Below, one piece after another: positions 1 through 6,261 of a stretch of DNA of 6,283 nt. Within the stretch, counting starts at the first letter, position 1. Every line of letters begins with the position of its first letter. The notes below the pieces were generated by a model. The model searched no databases and was not told where the DNA came from. It saw only the letters and a list, made by a program, of their open reading frames with translations. The stretch lies in NCBI GenBank assembly GCA_900771045.1, contig CAAGMM010000397.1, forward strand, positions 1 to 6,283, read 5' to 3'. The DNA comes from Bacteroidales bacterium (GTDB lineage Bacteria; Bacteroidota; Bacteroidia; Bacteroidales; F082). Position numbers and translations under genes: made by a program.

Positions 1-1635
1 AAAGAATCTTCTCAAATCGTCTAACTCGGCTACGGCTTCCTTCAGGCCTTTCTCGTCCCGCGACATCCCGACTTTCTCCCACATTATGTGTCCGAGTTTT
101 TTATGAATGCTGTCGGCTGTCTCTTCGCCTTTTACATTGAAAATCATATCGATACGGCATTGCGCCTTCGTCTCCGCATCAGCAAACTCCTGTAAATCAG
201 TTGATATATGAGGCACTGCGATTTGGTCGGCGAGATAATTCTGAATCGTATAAGGGAGGATGAAATAACCGTCGGCGAGTCCCTGCATCAATGCCGAGGC
301 ACCGAGTCGGTTTGCGCCGTGGTCGGAGAAATTGGCCTCGCCGGCCGCAAAAAGCCCCTTTATCGTCGTTTGAAGTTCATAATCAACCCAAAGGCCGCCC
401 ATAGTATAATGAACGGCAGGATAAATCATCATTGGCGTGTCGTAAGGATTCTGGTCAACGATGCGCTCATACATCTCGAAAAGGTTTCCGTAACGGCTTT
501 CGACGGCATCTCTTCCGAGGCGTTCAATAGCTTCTTTGAAATCGAGAAAAACGGCGCGTCCGGTGTTGTTCACGCCGAAGCCGGCATCGCAGCGTTCTTT
601 CGCCGCCCGGGATGCGACATCACGCGGGACGAGGTTCCCGAAAGCCGGATAACGACGCTCAAGGTAATAATCGCGCTCATTTTCAGGTATTTCCGAGGCC
701 TTTATCTTCCCTTGACGGAGAAGTTCGGCTGTCTTTTCATTTTTAGGAACCCAAATACGTCCGTCGTTGCGCAGACTTTCGCTCATAAGCGTCAGTTTCG
801 ACTGATAATCACCGTGAACCGGAATGCATGTCGGATGAATCTGCGTGAAGCACGGATTGGCGAAGAAGGCACCTTTCTTGTAGCACTGCCATATCGCGGA
901 ACCGTTTGACGACATCGCGTTTGTCGAGAGGAAGAAGACGTTTCCGTAGCCTCCCGTGGCGATTATCACGGCGTGTGCCGAATGTCTTTCGAGTTTTCCG
1001 GTGACGAGGTTGCGTGTGATTATGCCGCGTGCTCTGCCGTCAACCACGACGAGTTCCATCATCTCGCGGCGTGTGAACATCTTGACCGTTCCTTTGTTTA
1101 TCTCCTTGCTCAACGCTCCATACGCACCGAGAAGAAGCTGTTGTCCGGTCTGTCCCTTCGCGTAGAACGTCCTTGAAACCTGTGCGCCGCCGAAAGAGCG
1201 GTTGGCGAGCATTCCGCTGTATTCGCGGGCGAACGGGACACCCTGAGCCACACATTGGTCGATGATGTTGTTGCTCAACTCGGCCAAGCGATAGACGTTG
1301 GCTTCGCGGGCGCGAAAGTCACCGCCTTTTATTGTGTCTTTGAACAGACGCATGACGCTGTCGCCGTCGTTTTGGTAGTTTTTCGCCGCGTTAATGCCAC
1401 CCTGCGCCGCTATGCTGTGGGCTCTGCGCGGACTGTCCTGTATGCAGAAAACCTTGACGTTGAAGCCCATCTCGCCGAGAGAAGCCGCCGCCGAAGCACC
1501 AGCCAAGCCCGTCCCGACGACGATAACGTCGAGTTTGCGCTTGTTCGAAGGGTTCACGAGACGCTGCTCCGACTTGTAGCGAGTCCATTTTTCTGCCAAA
1601 GGGCCATCCGGTATATTTGCGTTTAAATTATTCAT
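1..1635 (-). CDS. sdhA: Succinate dehydrogenase/fumarate reductase flavoprotein subunit, C-terminus cut by window edge
   Basis: This is the catalytic FAD subunit of complex II, which interconverts succinate and fumarate on the cytoplasmic face of the membrane. The frame is open for 545 codons from the ATG at 1635 to the left edge. Visible features are the FAD dinucleotide-binding GTGLAG (residues 41-46), the AHSIAAQGG segment whose His73 should carry covalent FAD, QIHPTC (265-270, substrate-binding His267), the PRDVASRA catalytic-arginine motif (Arg338), HYTMGG (409-414) and AGEANFSDHGANRLG (431-445). The helical C-terminal domain has begun (about 480 onward). Family members usually run to about 640-660 residues, so roughly 100 are missing off the edge; this is a window cut, not a pseudogene. 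The start lies 2 bp after the sdhC stop, implying one transcript and probably coupled translation; the iron-sulfur subunit gene is expected next, outside the window. In anaerobic Bacteroidales the in vivo direction is mainly fumarate reduction, so frdA is an equally good name. The direction cannot be decided from sequence. Confidence 0.96.
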   Translation of the reverse strand, partial: MNNLNANIPDGPLAEKWTRYKSEQRLVNPSNKRKLDVIVVGTGLAGASAAASLGEMGFNVKVFCIQDSPRRAHSIAAQGGINAAKNYQNDGDSVMRLFKDTIKGGDFRAREANVYRLAELSNNIIDQCVAQGVPFAREYSGMLANRSFGGAQVSRTFYAKGQTGQQLLLGAYGALSKEINKGTVKMFTRREMMELVVVDGRARGIITRNLVTGKLERHSAHAVIIATGGYGNVFFLSTNAMSSNGSAIWQCYKKGAFFANPCFTQIHPTCIPVHGDYQSKLTLMSESLRNDGRIWVPKNEKTAELLRQGKIKASEIPENERDYYLERRYPAFGNLVPRDVASRAAKERCDAGFGVNNTGRAVFLDFKEAIERLGRDAVESRYGNLFEMYERIVDQNPYDTPMMIYPAVHYTMGGLWVDYELQTTIKGLFAAGEANFSDHGANRLGASALMQGLADGYFILPYTIQNYLADQIAVPHISTDLQEFADAETKAQCRIDMIFNVKGEETADSIHKKLGHIMWEKVGMSRDEKGLKEAVAELDDLRRFF

Positions 1636-1637
1636 AG

Positions 1638-2276
1638 TCAATATATTATCCAATAATAAACCACAACTGAGACAAGCATTAGAGCTATCAGGGCGGAAAG
1701 AACTTTTGCAATCGCTGTGATGCGTTTTTCCCAAACCTCGTTATTCCAGCCTATCGACTGCATAAGGGAGGATATTCCGTGCGAAAGATGAAGGTAGATA
1801 AAGAACAGCCAGACAATATAGCAGCAGCTGAAATATGTATTTCCGAAAGTCTCTTTAATGAGTTGGATGCCGCTTGCGGGTTCGTTGCCGCACAATTCGC
1901 TCCACTGCATCTTGTACCAGAAATTGTAAAGGTGTAGTGTGAGGCCTATGATGACGATGAGGCCGATTACGAGCATATTGCGCGAAGCCCACGTAACGCC
2001 CTCATTTTCAGCGACGACGGCATAACGGTCGCTGCCGCGCGATTTGTAGTTCTGCCACGAGAGGATGAAGGCGAAGACGAGATGCACCGCCATCAACCCG
2101 GCAATACAGATTGTGCCGATGACGGCGTACCAGTTGGCACCGAGAAACTCGCAGATAGCCTCATATCCGCTTTCTGAAAATATTGAGACGACATTCATCA
2201 GGGCGTGGAAAAGGAGGAAAAAGACCATCGCCGCCCCGGAAACCGCCATTACGAATTTTTTAACGATAGATGACAT
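1638..2276 (-). CDS. sdhC: Succinate dehydrogenase/fumarate reductase cytochrome b558 subunit (di-heme membrane anchor)
   Basis: The 212-residue protein is highly hydrophobic with about five membrane helices (roughly residues 8-30, 50-74, 99-120, 147-170 and 188-211). This matches the single-subunit b558-type anchor of Bacillus Sdh and Wolinella Frd rather than the paired SdhC/SdhD anchors of E. coli. Histidines lie in successive helices: His24 (FHALMN), His65 (AVHLVFA), His115 (LTLHLYNFW) and His163/His166 (YLHLSHGISS). Four of these are the expected axial ligands of two haem b groups; assigning the fourth to 163 or 166 is uncertain. The subunit passes electrons between menaquinone and the iron-sulfur subunit. 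It is the first gene of the leftward operon, with sdhA starting 2 bp after its TGA stop. The ATG at 2276 follows a Bacteroidota -7 box by a short leader. Length and composition are normal for the family. Confidence 0.95.
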   Translation of the reverse strand: MSSIVKKFVMAVSGAAMVFFLLFHALMNVVSIFSESGYEAICEFLGANWYAVIGTICIAGLMAVHLVFAFILSWQNYKSRGSDRYAVVAENEGVTWASRNMLVIGLIVIIGLTLHLYNFWYKMQWSELCGNEPASGIQLIKETFGNTYFSCCYIVWLFFIYLHLSHGISSLMQSIGWNNEVWEKRITAIAKVLSALIALMLVSVVVYYWIIY

Positions 2277-2299
2277 CTTGATAAAGATTTAGCAGAATA

Positions 2300-2307
2300 C
2301 AAAGGTA
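2300..2307 (-). promoter_or_regulatory. Candidate -7 box of the sdhCA promoter (TACCTTTG)
   Basis: Read on the minus strand, 2307 to 2300 is TACCTTTG, an exact match to the Bacteroidota primary-sigma -7 consensus TAnnTTTG. Transcription would begin near 2293 and leave a leader of about 17 nt before the sdhC ATG at 2276. No convincing -33 TTTG is present at the expected distance; that area is occupied by a heptamer tandem repeat (2315-2342). Confidence 0.7.
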
Positions 2308-2314
2308 CAAAAAA

Positions 2315-2342
2315 GAAGTTAGAAGTTAGAAGATAGGAGTCA
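2315..2342. repeat. Four-unit 7-bp tandem repeat upstream of sdhC
   Basis: Four consecutive heptamers can be read: GAAGTTA, GAAGTTA, GAAGATA and GGAGTCA (2315-2321, 2322-2328, 2329-2335, 2336-2342). The first two are identical and the others degenerate progressively. The array covers the place where a -33 element of the leftward sdhC promoter would lie. Short repeats of this kind can change copy number by slippage; whether this one does is not known. Confidence 0.7.
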
Positions 2343-2355
2343 GAATATTTTCGAT

Positions 2356-2367
2356 TTTTGCGCAAAA
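2356..2367. repeat. 12-bp perfect palindrome TTTTGCGCAAAA
   Basis: A perfect self-complementary dodecamer lies in the divergent sdhC/rlmI intergenic region, about 50 bp upstream of the sdhC -7 box and 130 bp upstream of the rlmI -7 box. Its dyad symmetry would suit a dimeric regulator. No protein can be named, and in AT-rich sequence a chance occurrence is possible. Confidence 0.35.
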
Positions 2368-2477
2368 GTGGATTTGATAAAATTTCTGTGTTGATTTTGA
2401 ACGGTTTGTCATTAAAACTGCTGATTTGGGCGAAAGAGCGGTGCGGACATCGTGGAATTTATTAACCCACTTTTAGT

Positions 2478-2504
2478 TTTGCAACGCTTAATTTCGTATA
2501 TTTG
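2478..2504 (+). promoter_or_regulatory. Candidate promoter of rlmI (TTTG ... TATATTTG)
   Basis: TATATTTG at 2497-2504 matches the Bacteroidota -7 consensus TAnnTTTG exactly. A TTTG at 2478-2481 is a possible -33 element, but the 15-bp spacer is shorter than the usual 17 or more. Transcription would start near 2511, about 15 nt before the ATG at 2526. This placement argues against the TTG at 2502 as the translation start, because that codon lies inside the -7 box. Confidence 0.6.
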
Positions 2505-2525
2505 CGGTCGAAAATTGAAAATATT

Positions 2526-3719
2526 ATGGAAGAACCGAGGTATCCCGTTATTAAGTTGAAGAGAGGCAAGGATGAGGCTGTCAGGCGTTTTCATCCGTGG
2601 GTTTTTTCCGGTGCCATCGATAGTGCGGCGCAGGGTTTGCAGGCCGGCGACACCGTTACCGTCGTTGACGTCGATGACAACATTCTCGGCATCGGGTTCT
2701 GCGAGTCGGGAAGCATTGCCGTGAAACTTCTGTCGTTCGACAACAGAAAGATTGGCACGATGTTTTGGCAGGAACGTCTCGGGCGCTGTTTCGAGATGCG
2801 GCGTTCACTCGGTTTCCCAAACGAAGGCACCGACTGCTACCGTCTCGTCCATTCCGAAGGCGACCATCTCCCGGGGCTGATTGTCGATATTTACGGCAAA
2901 ACGGCTGTCATTCAGGCTCAAACGGAAGGAATGGCGCTCAATATGAAAAATATCTCCGAAGCATTGCAGTCTGTTCCCGGACTTGGTGTCGAGGCCGTGT
3001 ATAACAAAAGTTACGAGGCCATGCAGCGGATGGGAAAGGATGCTGTTGACGACGGCTATGTCTTTGGCGAGCCTGTGACTAAAATCGTGACGGAAAACGG
3101 TTCCAAGTTCAATGTCGATTGGGAGACGGGGCAGAAGACGGGGTTTTTCCTTGACCAGCGTGACAACCGCGAACTCGTGCGCCGCCTCGCTTACGGCCGC
3201 GACGTACTCAACACCTTTTCATATACGGGCGGTTTCAGTGTGAACGCACTGCGAGGCGGCGCACGTCGCTGCGTCTCCGTCGATAGCTCGCGTAAAGCAA
3301 TGGATGTCTGTGCAAACAACCTGACGCTCAACGGTTTCGATGTCAAACAAAACCTTTGCGTCTGCCAAGACGCGAAAGATTATCTCACAAATCTTGAAAA
3401 AGACGAATTCGACCTCATCATCCTCGACCCGCCGGCGTTCGTGAAGAACCATAAAAACCTGCACCACGGACTTCAAGGCTACAAATTCATCAATTACGAG
3501 GCCTTGCTCAAGTTGCGCCGCGGTGGACTTCTTGTCACCTTCAGCTGTTCGCAAGCCGTTGATACTGTGCAGTTTCAGAGTGTCGTTATGGCAGCCGCCA
3601 TCGAAGCCGGACGCGACGCCCGTGTCATATACCGCCTCTCACAGCCGGCCGACCACCCGGTCAACATCTTTCATCCGGAAGGCTCTTACCTGAAGGGACT
3701 TGTCTTGAAAGTGGATTAA
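2526..3719 (+). CDS. rlmI: PUA-domain class I SAM-dependent 23S rRNA (cytosine-C5) methyltransferase, RlmI family
   Basis: The 397-residue product matches E. coli RlmI (396 residues), which methylates C5 of cytosine 1962 in 23S rRNA with S-adenosylmethionine. An N-terminal PUA RNA-binding domain covers about residues 7-75 (FHPWVFSGAI at 22-31). A linker domain leads to GQKTGFFLDQRDNR (202-215). The Rossmann methyltransferase core follows: SAM-binding motif I VLNTFSYTGGFSVNAL (227-242), acidic Asp253, motif IV DPPAFVKN (301-308) and FSCS (339-342), whose Cys341 is the expected catalytic nucleophile. The ATG at 2526 is preferred over the in-frame TTG at 2502, which would add eight residues, overlaps the promoter -7 box and has no family counterpart. 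The gene stands alone, divergent from sdhCA. The general family is secure; the exact modified nucleotide is inferred from the E. coli relative. Confidence 0.93.
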   Translation: MEEPRYPVIKLKRGKDEAVRRFHPWVFSGAIDSAAQGLQAGDTVTVVDVDDNILGIGFCESGSIAVKLLSFDNRKIGTMFWQERLGRCFEMRRSLGFPNEGTDCYRLVHSEGDHLPGLIVDIYGKTAVIQAQTEGMALNMKNISEALQSVPGLGVEAVYNKSYEAMQRMGKDAVDDGYVFGEPVTKIVTENGSKFNVDWETGQKTGFFLDQRDNRELVRRLAYGRDVLNTFSYTGGFSVNALRGGARRCVSVDSSRKAMDVCANNLTLNGFDVKQNLCVCQDAKDYLTNLEKDEFDLIILDPPAFVKNHKNLHHGLQGYKFINYEALLKLRRGGLLVTFSCSQAVDTVQFQSVVMAAAIEAGRDARVIYRLSQPADHPVNIFHPEGSYLKGLVLKVD

Positions 3720-3728
3720 ATAGCTGAT

Positions 3729-3752
3729 AATCGGTTGCATAGTCCGCTATGC
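3729..3752 (+). repeat. Dispersed direct repeat, copy 1, containing a GCATAG-TCCG-CTATGC hairpin
   Basis: Positions 3729-3750 match 6262-6283 in the same orientation at 20 of 22 bases, from AATCGGTT through CCGCTAT. The differences are G3737 versus A6270 and T3743 versus C6276. Within this copy, 3737-3742 pairs perfectly with 3747-3752 around a TCCG loop. The element starts 10 bp after the rlmI stop. It lacks a T-tract, so it is not a typical terminator. The second copy is cut by the window edge, so the full repeat length is unknown. Confidence 0.75.
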
Positions 3753-3778
3753 GCCATTTTCCGCACAGTGATCTGCTC

Positions 3779-3815
3779 GAAAATCGACTTGGAGTCACAG
3801 GAAGTCGTCATTTTC
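3779..3815 (+). repeat. Imperfect 12-bp hairpin between rlmI and dnaK
   Basis: GAAAAT plus CGACTT (3779-3790) pairs with AAGTCG (3802-3807) and ATTTTC (3810-3815), leaving a 2-nt TC bulge at 3808-3809 and an 11-nt loop (3791-3801). It has no downstream T-run and so is a poor intrinsic terminator. It could be a folded 3' end for rlmI, part of the adjacent dispersed repeat, or a regulatory site upstream of dnaK. Confidence 0.5.
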
Positions 3816-3819
3816 ACAG

Positions 3820-3884
3820 AAACCGCTCTGCCATTTTGTCATACTTTTTTTCTGGCACGAAGATTGATGTGTCATCAGCGGTTT
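3820..3884. repeat. Perfect 8-bp inverted repeat AAACCGCT / AGCGGTTT bracketing the dnaK promoter candidate
   Basis: AAACCGCT (3820-3827) and AGCGGTTT (3877-3884) are exact reverse complements separated by 49 bp. The interval holds TGCCATTTTGTCA (3829-3841), a T-tract and the sigma-54-like element (3853-3868). The right arm would overlap the predicted transcription start. Paired operator half-sites are one reading; no regulator is identified. Confidence 0.5.
3853..3868 (+). promoter_or_regulatory. Sigma-54-like -24/-12 promoter candidate for dnaK
   Basis: TGGCACGAAGATTGAT resembles the sigma-54 consensus TGGCACG-N4-TTGCW. The -24 half is perfect and the spacing is exact, but the -12 half reads TTGA rather than TTGC. 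Transcription would start near 3879, leaving a 5' leader of about 40 nt before the ATG at 3919. I found no good TAnnTTTG -7 box between rlmI and dnaK that would offer a primary-sigma alternative. TGTCAT occurs on both sides (3837-3842 and 3870-3875, 33 bp apart). The function is inferred from the motif only. Confidence 0.45.
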
Positions 3885-3918
3885 AATTAAGAAATATTAA
3901 CAGTTAAAAATAAAAGTT

Positions 3919-5832
3919 ATGTCTAAAATCATTGGAATAGACTTAGGAACAACGAACTCATGCGTTGCCGTTATGGAAGGCAACGAACCTTTGGTTATAG
4001 CGAACAGCGAAGGCCACCGCACGACGCCTTCGATTGAGGCTTTCACGGACAACGGCGAGCGCAAGGTCGGAGAACCCGCCAAGCGTCAGGCCATCACAAA
4101 CCCACTGAAGACCATCTACTCAATAAAACGCTTTATGGGAGAGACTTTCGACAAGGTCCAGAACGAGATAAAGAGAGTGCCTTATAAAGTGGTGCAGGGT
4201 CCCAACAACACACCCCGTATCGACATCGACGGCCGTCTTTACAGCCCTCAGGAGATTTCGGCGATGACGCTTCAGAAGATGAAGAAGACCGCCGAAGACT
4301 ACCTCGGACAGACTGTCACAGAAGCCGTTATCACCGTGCCGGCATATTTCAGCGACTCACAGCGTCAGGCCACGAAAGAAGCCGGCGAGATTGCCGGTCT
4401 CAAGGTGCGCCGCATCATCAACGAACCGACGGCGGCCGCACTCGCATACGGCCTCGACAAGAAGAAGAACGACGCCAAAGTCGCAGTGTATGACCTCGGC
4501 GGCGGAACATTCGATATCTCGATTCTCGAACTCGGCGACGGCGTTTTCGAAGTCAAATCGACCAACGGAAACACCCACCTCGGCGGTGACGACTTTGACG
4601 AGAAAATCATCAACTGGCTCGCGGAAGAATTTATGGGTGAGGAAAATATCGACCTCCGCAAGGACCCGATGTCGCTCCAACGCCTGAAAGAAGCAGCCGA
4701 GAAGGCCAAGATAGAACTCTCGTCATCGACGGAGACGGAGATAAACCTGCCGTATATCACAGCCACGCAAAGCGGTCCGAAACACCTTCTGCGCAAACTC
4801 TCGAGGGCGAAATTCGAGCAGCTCTGCGACGACCTTATCCGCGCGACCATCGAGCCGTGCCGCAAGGCTTTGGAAGATGCCAAGATGAGCGTGAACGACA
4901 TTGACGACGTTATTCTCGTCGGCGGTTCGACGCGTATCCCGGCCATTCAGAACATCGTGCGCGACTTCTTCAAGAAAGAGCCGTCGAAAGGTGTCAACCC
5001 TGACGAAGTCGTGGCAATCGGAGCCGCAATCCAGGGCGGCGTCCTCACCGGCGAAGTCAAAGACGTGCTTCTGCTTGACGTGACCCCGCTTTCACTCGGA
5101 ATCGAGACACTCGGCGGCGTGATGACGAAACTCATCGACGCCAACACGACAATACCGACCAAGAAGTCGGAAGTCTTCTCGACAGCGGCAGACAACCAGC
5201 CTTCGGTTGAGATACACGTCCTTCAGGGCGAGCGTCCGATGGCGGCCCAGAACAAGACTATCGGAAGGTTCAACTTGGACAGCATACCTCCGGCGCCGCG
5301 CGGTGTCCCGCAAATCGAAGTGACGTTCGACATTGACGCCAACGGAATACTCAACGTCTCGGCGAAAGACAAGGCCACAGGCAAGGCGCAGAGCATCCGC
5401 ATCGAGGCATCGTCGGGACTGAGCGAGGACGAAATCAAGAGGATGAAGGCTGATGCCGAAGCCAACGCCGAAGCCGACAAGAGAGAACGCGAGCGCATCG
5501 ACAAGCTTAACACAGCCGACGCCATGATATTCAACACCGAGAAACAGCTTAAAGAATACGGCGACAAACTGCCGGCGGATAAGAAAGGCGAGATTGAATC
5601 GGCATTGTCGAAACTCAAAGAAGCCCATAAAAACCAGGACATCGCCGGTATTGATGCGGCTATGGCCGAGATGAACGCCATCTGGCAGAAGGCAAGTGAA
5701 GAGATGTACAAGAACGCCGGCGCCCAGGGCGACCCGCAAGGTCCGGGATTTGACCCGAACGCCGGTCGGCAGAACAACGGCGGCAAACCCGACGACGAAG
5801 TTCAAGACGTTGACTTTGAGGAGGTAAAGTAA
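3919..5832 (+). CDS. dnaK: Molecular chaperone DnaK (Hsp70)
   Basis: This is a cytoplasmic ATP-dependent chaperone that binds exposed hydrophobic peptides and works with DnaJ and GrpE. The 637-residue length is typical. The nucleotide-binding domain shows the phosphate-1 loop IDLGTTNS (7-14), Lys70, AVITVPAYFSDSQRQA (136-151), INEPTAAALAYG (167-178), the phosphate-2 loop DLGGGTFD (192-199, with Thr197) and the adenosine motif ILVGGSTRIP (332-341). The interdomain linker is DVLLLDVTP (382-390). The substrate-binding beta domain follows to about residue 500, then a charged helical lid, a Gly/Asn/Gln-rich tail and the C-terminal EEVK signature. The ATG at 3919 gives the canonical MSKIIGIDLG start. 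Its upstream region is AT-rich without a strong Shine-Dalgarno, as is usual in Bacteroidota. No grpE or dnaJ lies beside it, so this is a monocistronic unit with its own terminator. No motif is missing or altered. Confidence 0.99.
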   Translation: MSKIIGIDLGTTNSCVAVMEGNEPLVIANSEGHRTTPSIEAFTDNGERKVGEPAKRQAITNPLKTIYSIKRFMGETFDKVQNEIKRVPYKVVQGPNNTPRIDIDGRLYSPQEISAMTLQKMKKTAEDYLGQTVTEAVITVPAYFSDSQRQATKEAGEIAGLKVRRIINEPTAAALAYGLDKKKNDAKVAVYDLGGGTFDISILELGDGVFEVKSTNGNTHLGGDDFDEKIINWLAEEFMGEENIDLRKDPMSLQRLKEAAEKAKIELSSSTETEINLPYITATQSGPKHLLRKLSRAKFEQLCDDLIRATIEPCRKALEDAKMSVNDIDDVILVGGSTRIPAIQNIVRDFFKKEPSKGVNPDEVVAIGAAIQGGVLTGEVKDVLLLDVTPLSLGIETLGGVMTKLIDANTTIPTKKSEVFSTAADNQPSVEIHVLQGERPMAAQNKTIGRFNLDSIPPAPRGVPQIEVTFDIDANGILNVSAKDKATGKAQSIRIEASSGLSEDEIKRMKADAEANAEADKRERERIDKLNTADAMIFNTEKQLKEYGDKLPADKKGEIESALSKLKEAHKNQDIAGIDAAMAEMNAIWQKASEEMYKNAGAQGDPQGPGFDPNAGRQNNGGKPDDEVQDVDFEEVK

Positions 5833-5864
5833 GACTGATAAATAATTGTTTGTCAAACATAGAT

Positions 5865-5899
5865 AAAAAGGTGTAACCCAATGAGTTACGCCTTTTTTT
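5865..5899 (+). terminator. Intrinsic terminator of dnaK
   Basis: A 13-bp stem (5865-5877 with 5885-5897, one T-G wobble at 5872/5890) closes a 7-nt loop (5878-5884), and the right arm runs into a seven-T tract (5893-5899). It begins 32 bp after the dnaK stop codon. The A-run on the left arm makes it nearly symmetrical, so it could also stop transcription arriving from the right. Confidence 0.93.
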
Positions 5900-5980
5900 G
5901 TTGAATCTTTCCAGTTATGTTAGTCAAAGACACCAACGAGTGCTCTCTTTTGTTTTGTCCGAAACTTGATAAATTGATGT

Positions 5981-6005
5981 TAAACGCCTGGTAACAGGCA
6001 ATTTA
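5981..6005 (+). repeat. Hairpin with GTAA (GNRA-type) tetraloop
   Basis: GCCTG (5986-5990) pairs with CAGGC (5995-5999) around GTAA, which fits the stable GNRA tetraloop class. The flanking TAAA (5981-5984) and TTTA (6002-6005) can extend the stem across a 1x2 internal loop. It is not followed by a T-run. The structure is visible in the sequence; whether it is transcribed is unknown. Confidence 0.45.
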
Positions 6006-6159
6006 TAGTAAAATGTTTACGCATGAATCGTAATTATTTTATTGACAATCAAATGCTTATATCGTATTAAGGAGCAACTATCTTATTTAAAGCTAATAAT
6101 TACTGAATTCAACTTTATGAAACCCACCTGAACTCTTCTTTTGCTAAAAAGGTTCTATA

Positions 6160-6180
6160 GGTGAGTTCTATAAATTCACC
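6160..6180 (+). repeat. 8-bp hairpin GGTGAGTT / AATTCACC with an overlapping GTTCTATA direct repeat
   Basis: GGTGAGTT (6160-6167) pairs with AATTCACC (6173-6180) with one G-T wobble and a CTATA loop. GTTCTATA occurs twice, at 6152-6159 and 6165-6172. An upstream GAACTC (6130-6135) could instead pair with GAGTTC (6163-6168), so two mutually exclusive folds are possible. There is no T-run and no family match. Confidence 0.4.
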
Positions 6181-6261
6181 GAAATAGAATATAAATGATA
6201 TGACAAATTTAAAATTTCTTTTTCGTGATTTCAGCCGCTTTTTGGCATCTTGCTGTTTATC

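Noticed and set aside
208..909. 233-codon open frame on the plus strand
   Set aside because: It lies wholly antisense to the sdhA coding frame, which shows every expected family motif; the predicted peptide resembles no family.
1..1635. sdhA as a truncated pseudogene
   Set aside because: The frame is intact to the window edge with all catalytic motifs present; the missing C-terminus is explained by the window boundary.
3737..3752. GCATAG-TCCG-CTATGC hairpin as an rlmI terminator
   Set aside because: The 6-bp stem is short and lacks a following T-tract. Its recurrence at 6271-6283, away from any gene end, favours a dispersed repeat.
5092..5856. 254-codon frame on the minus strand opposite the 3' part of dnaK, and a 193-codon one at 4365-4946
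   Set aside because: Long antisense frames opposite hsp70 genes are a well-known by-product of codon bias. Neither shows family motifs, and both lie within an intact dnaK.
5917..5994. 25-codon ATG frame after the dnaK terminator
   Set aside because: It is very short, has no clear promoter or ribosome binding site, no recognisable similarity, and its stop overlaps a hairpin.
6204..6211. TAAATTTG on the minus strand, matching the -7 consensus
   Set aside because: No -33 partner at a suitable distance and no gene downstream on that strand before the dnaK terminator; likely chance in AT-rich DNA.
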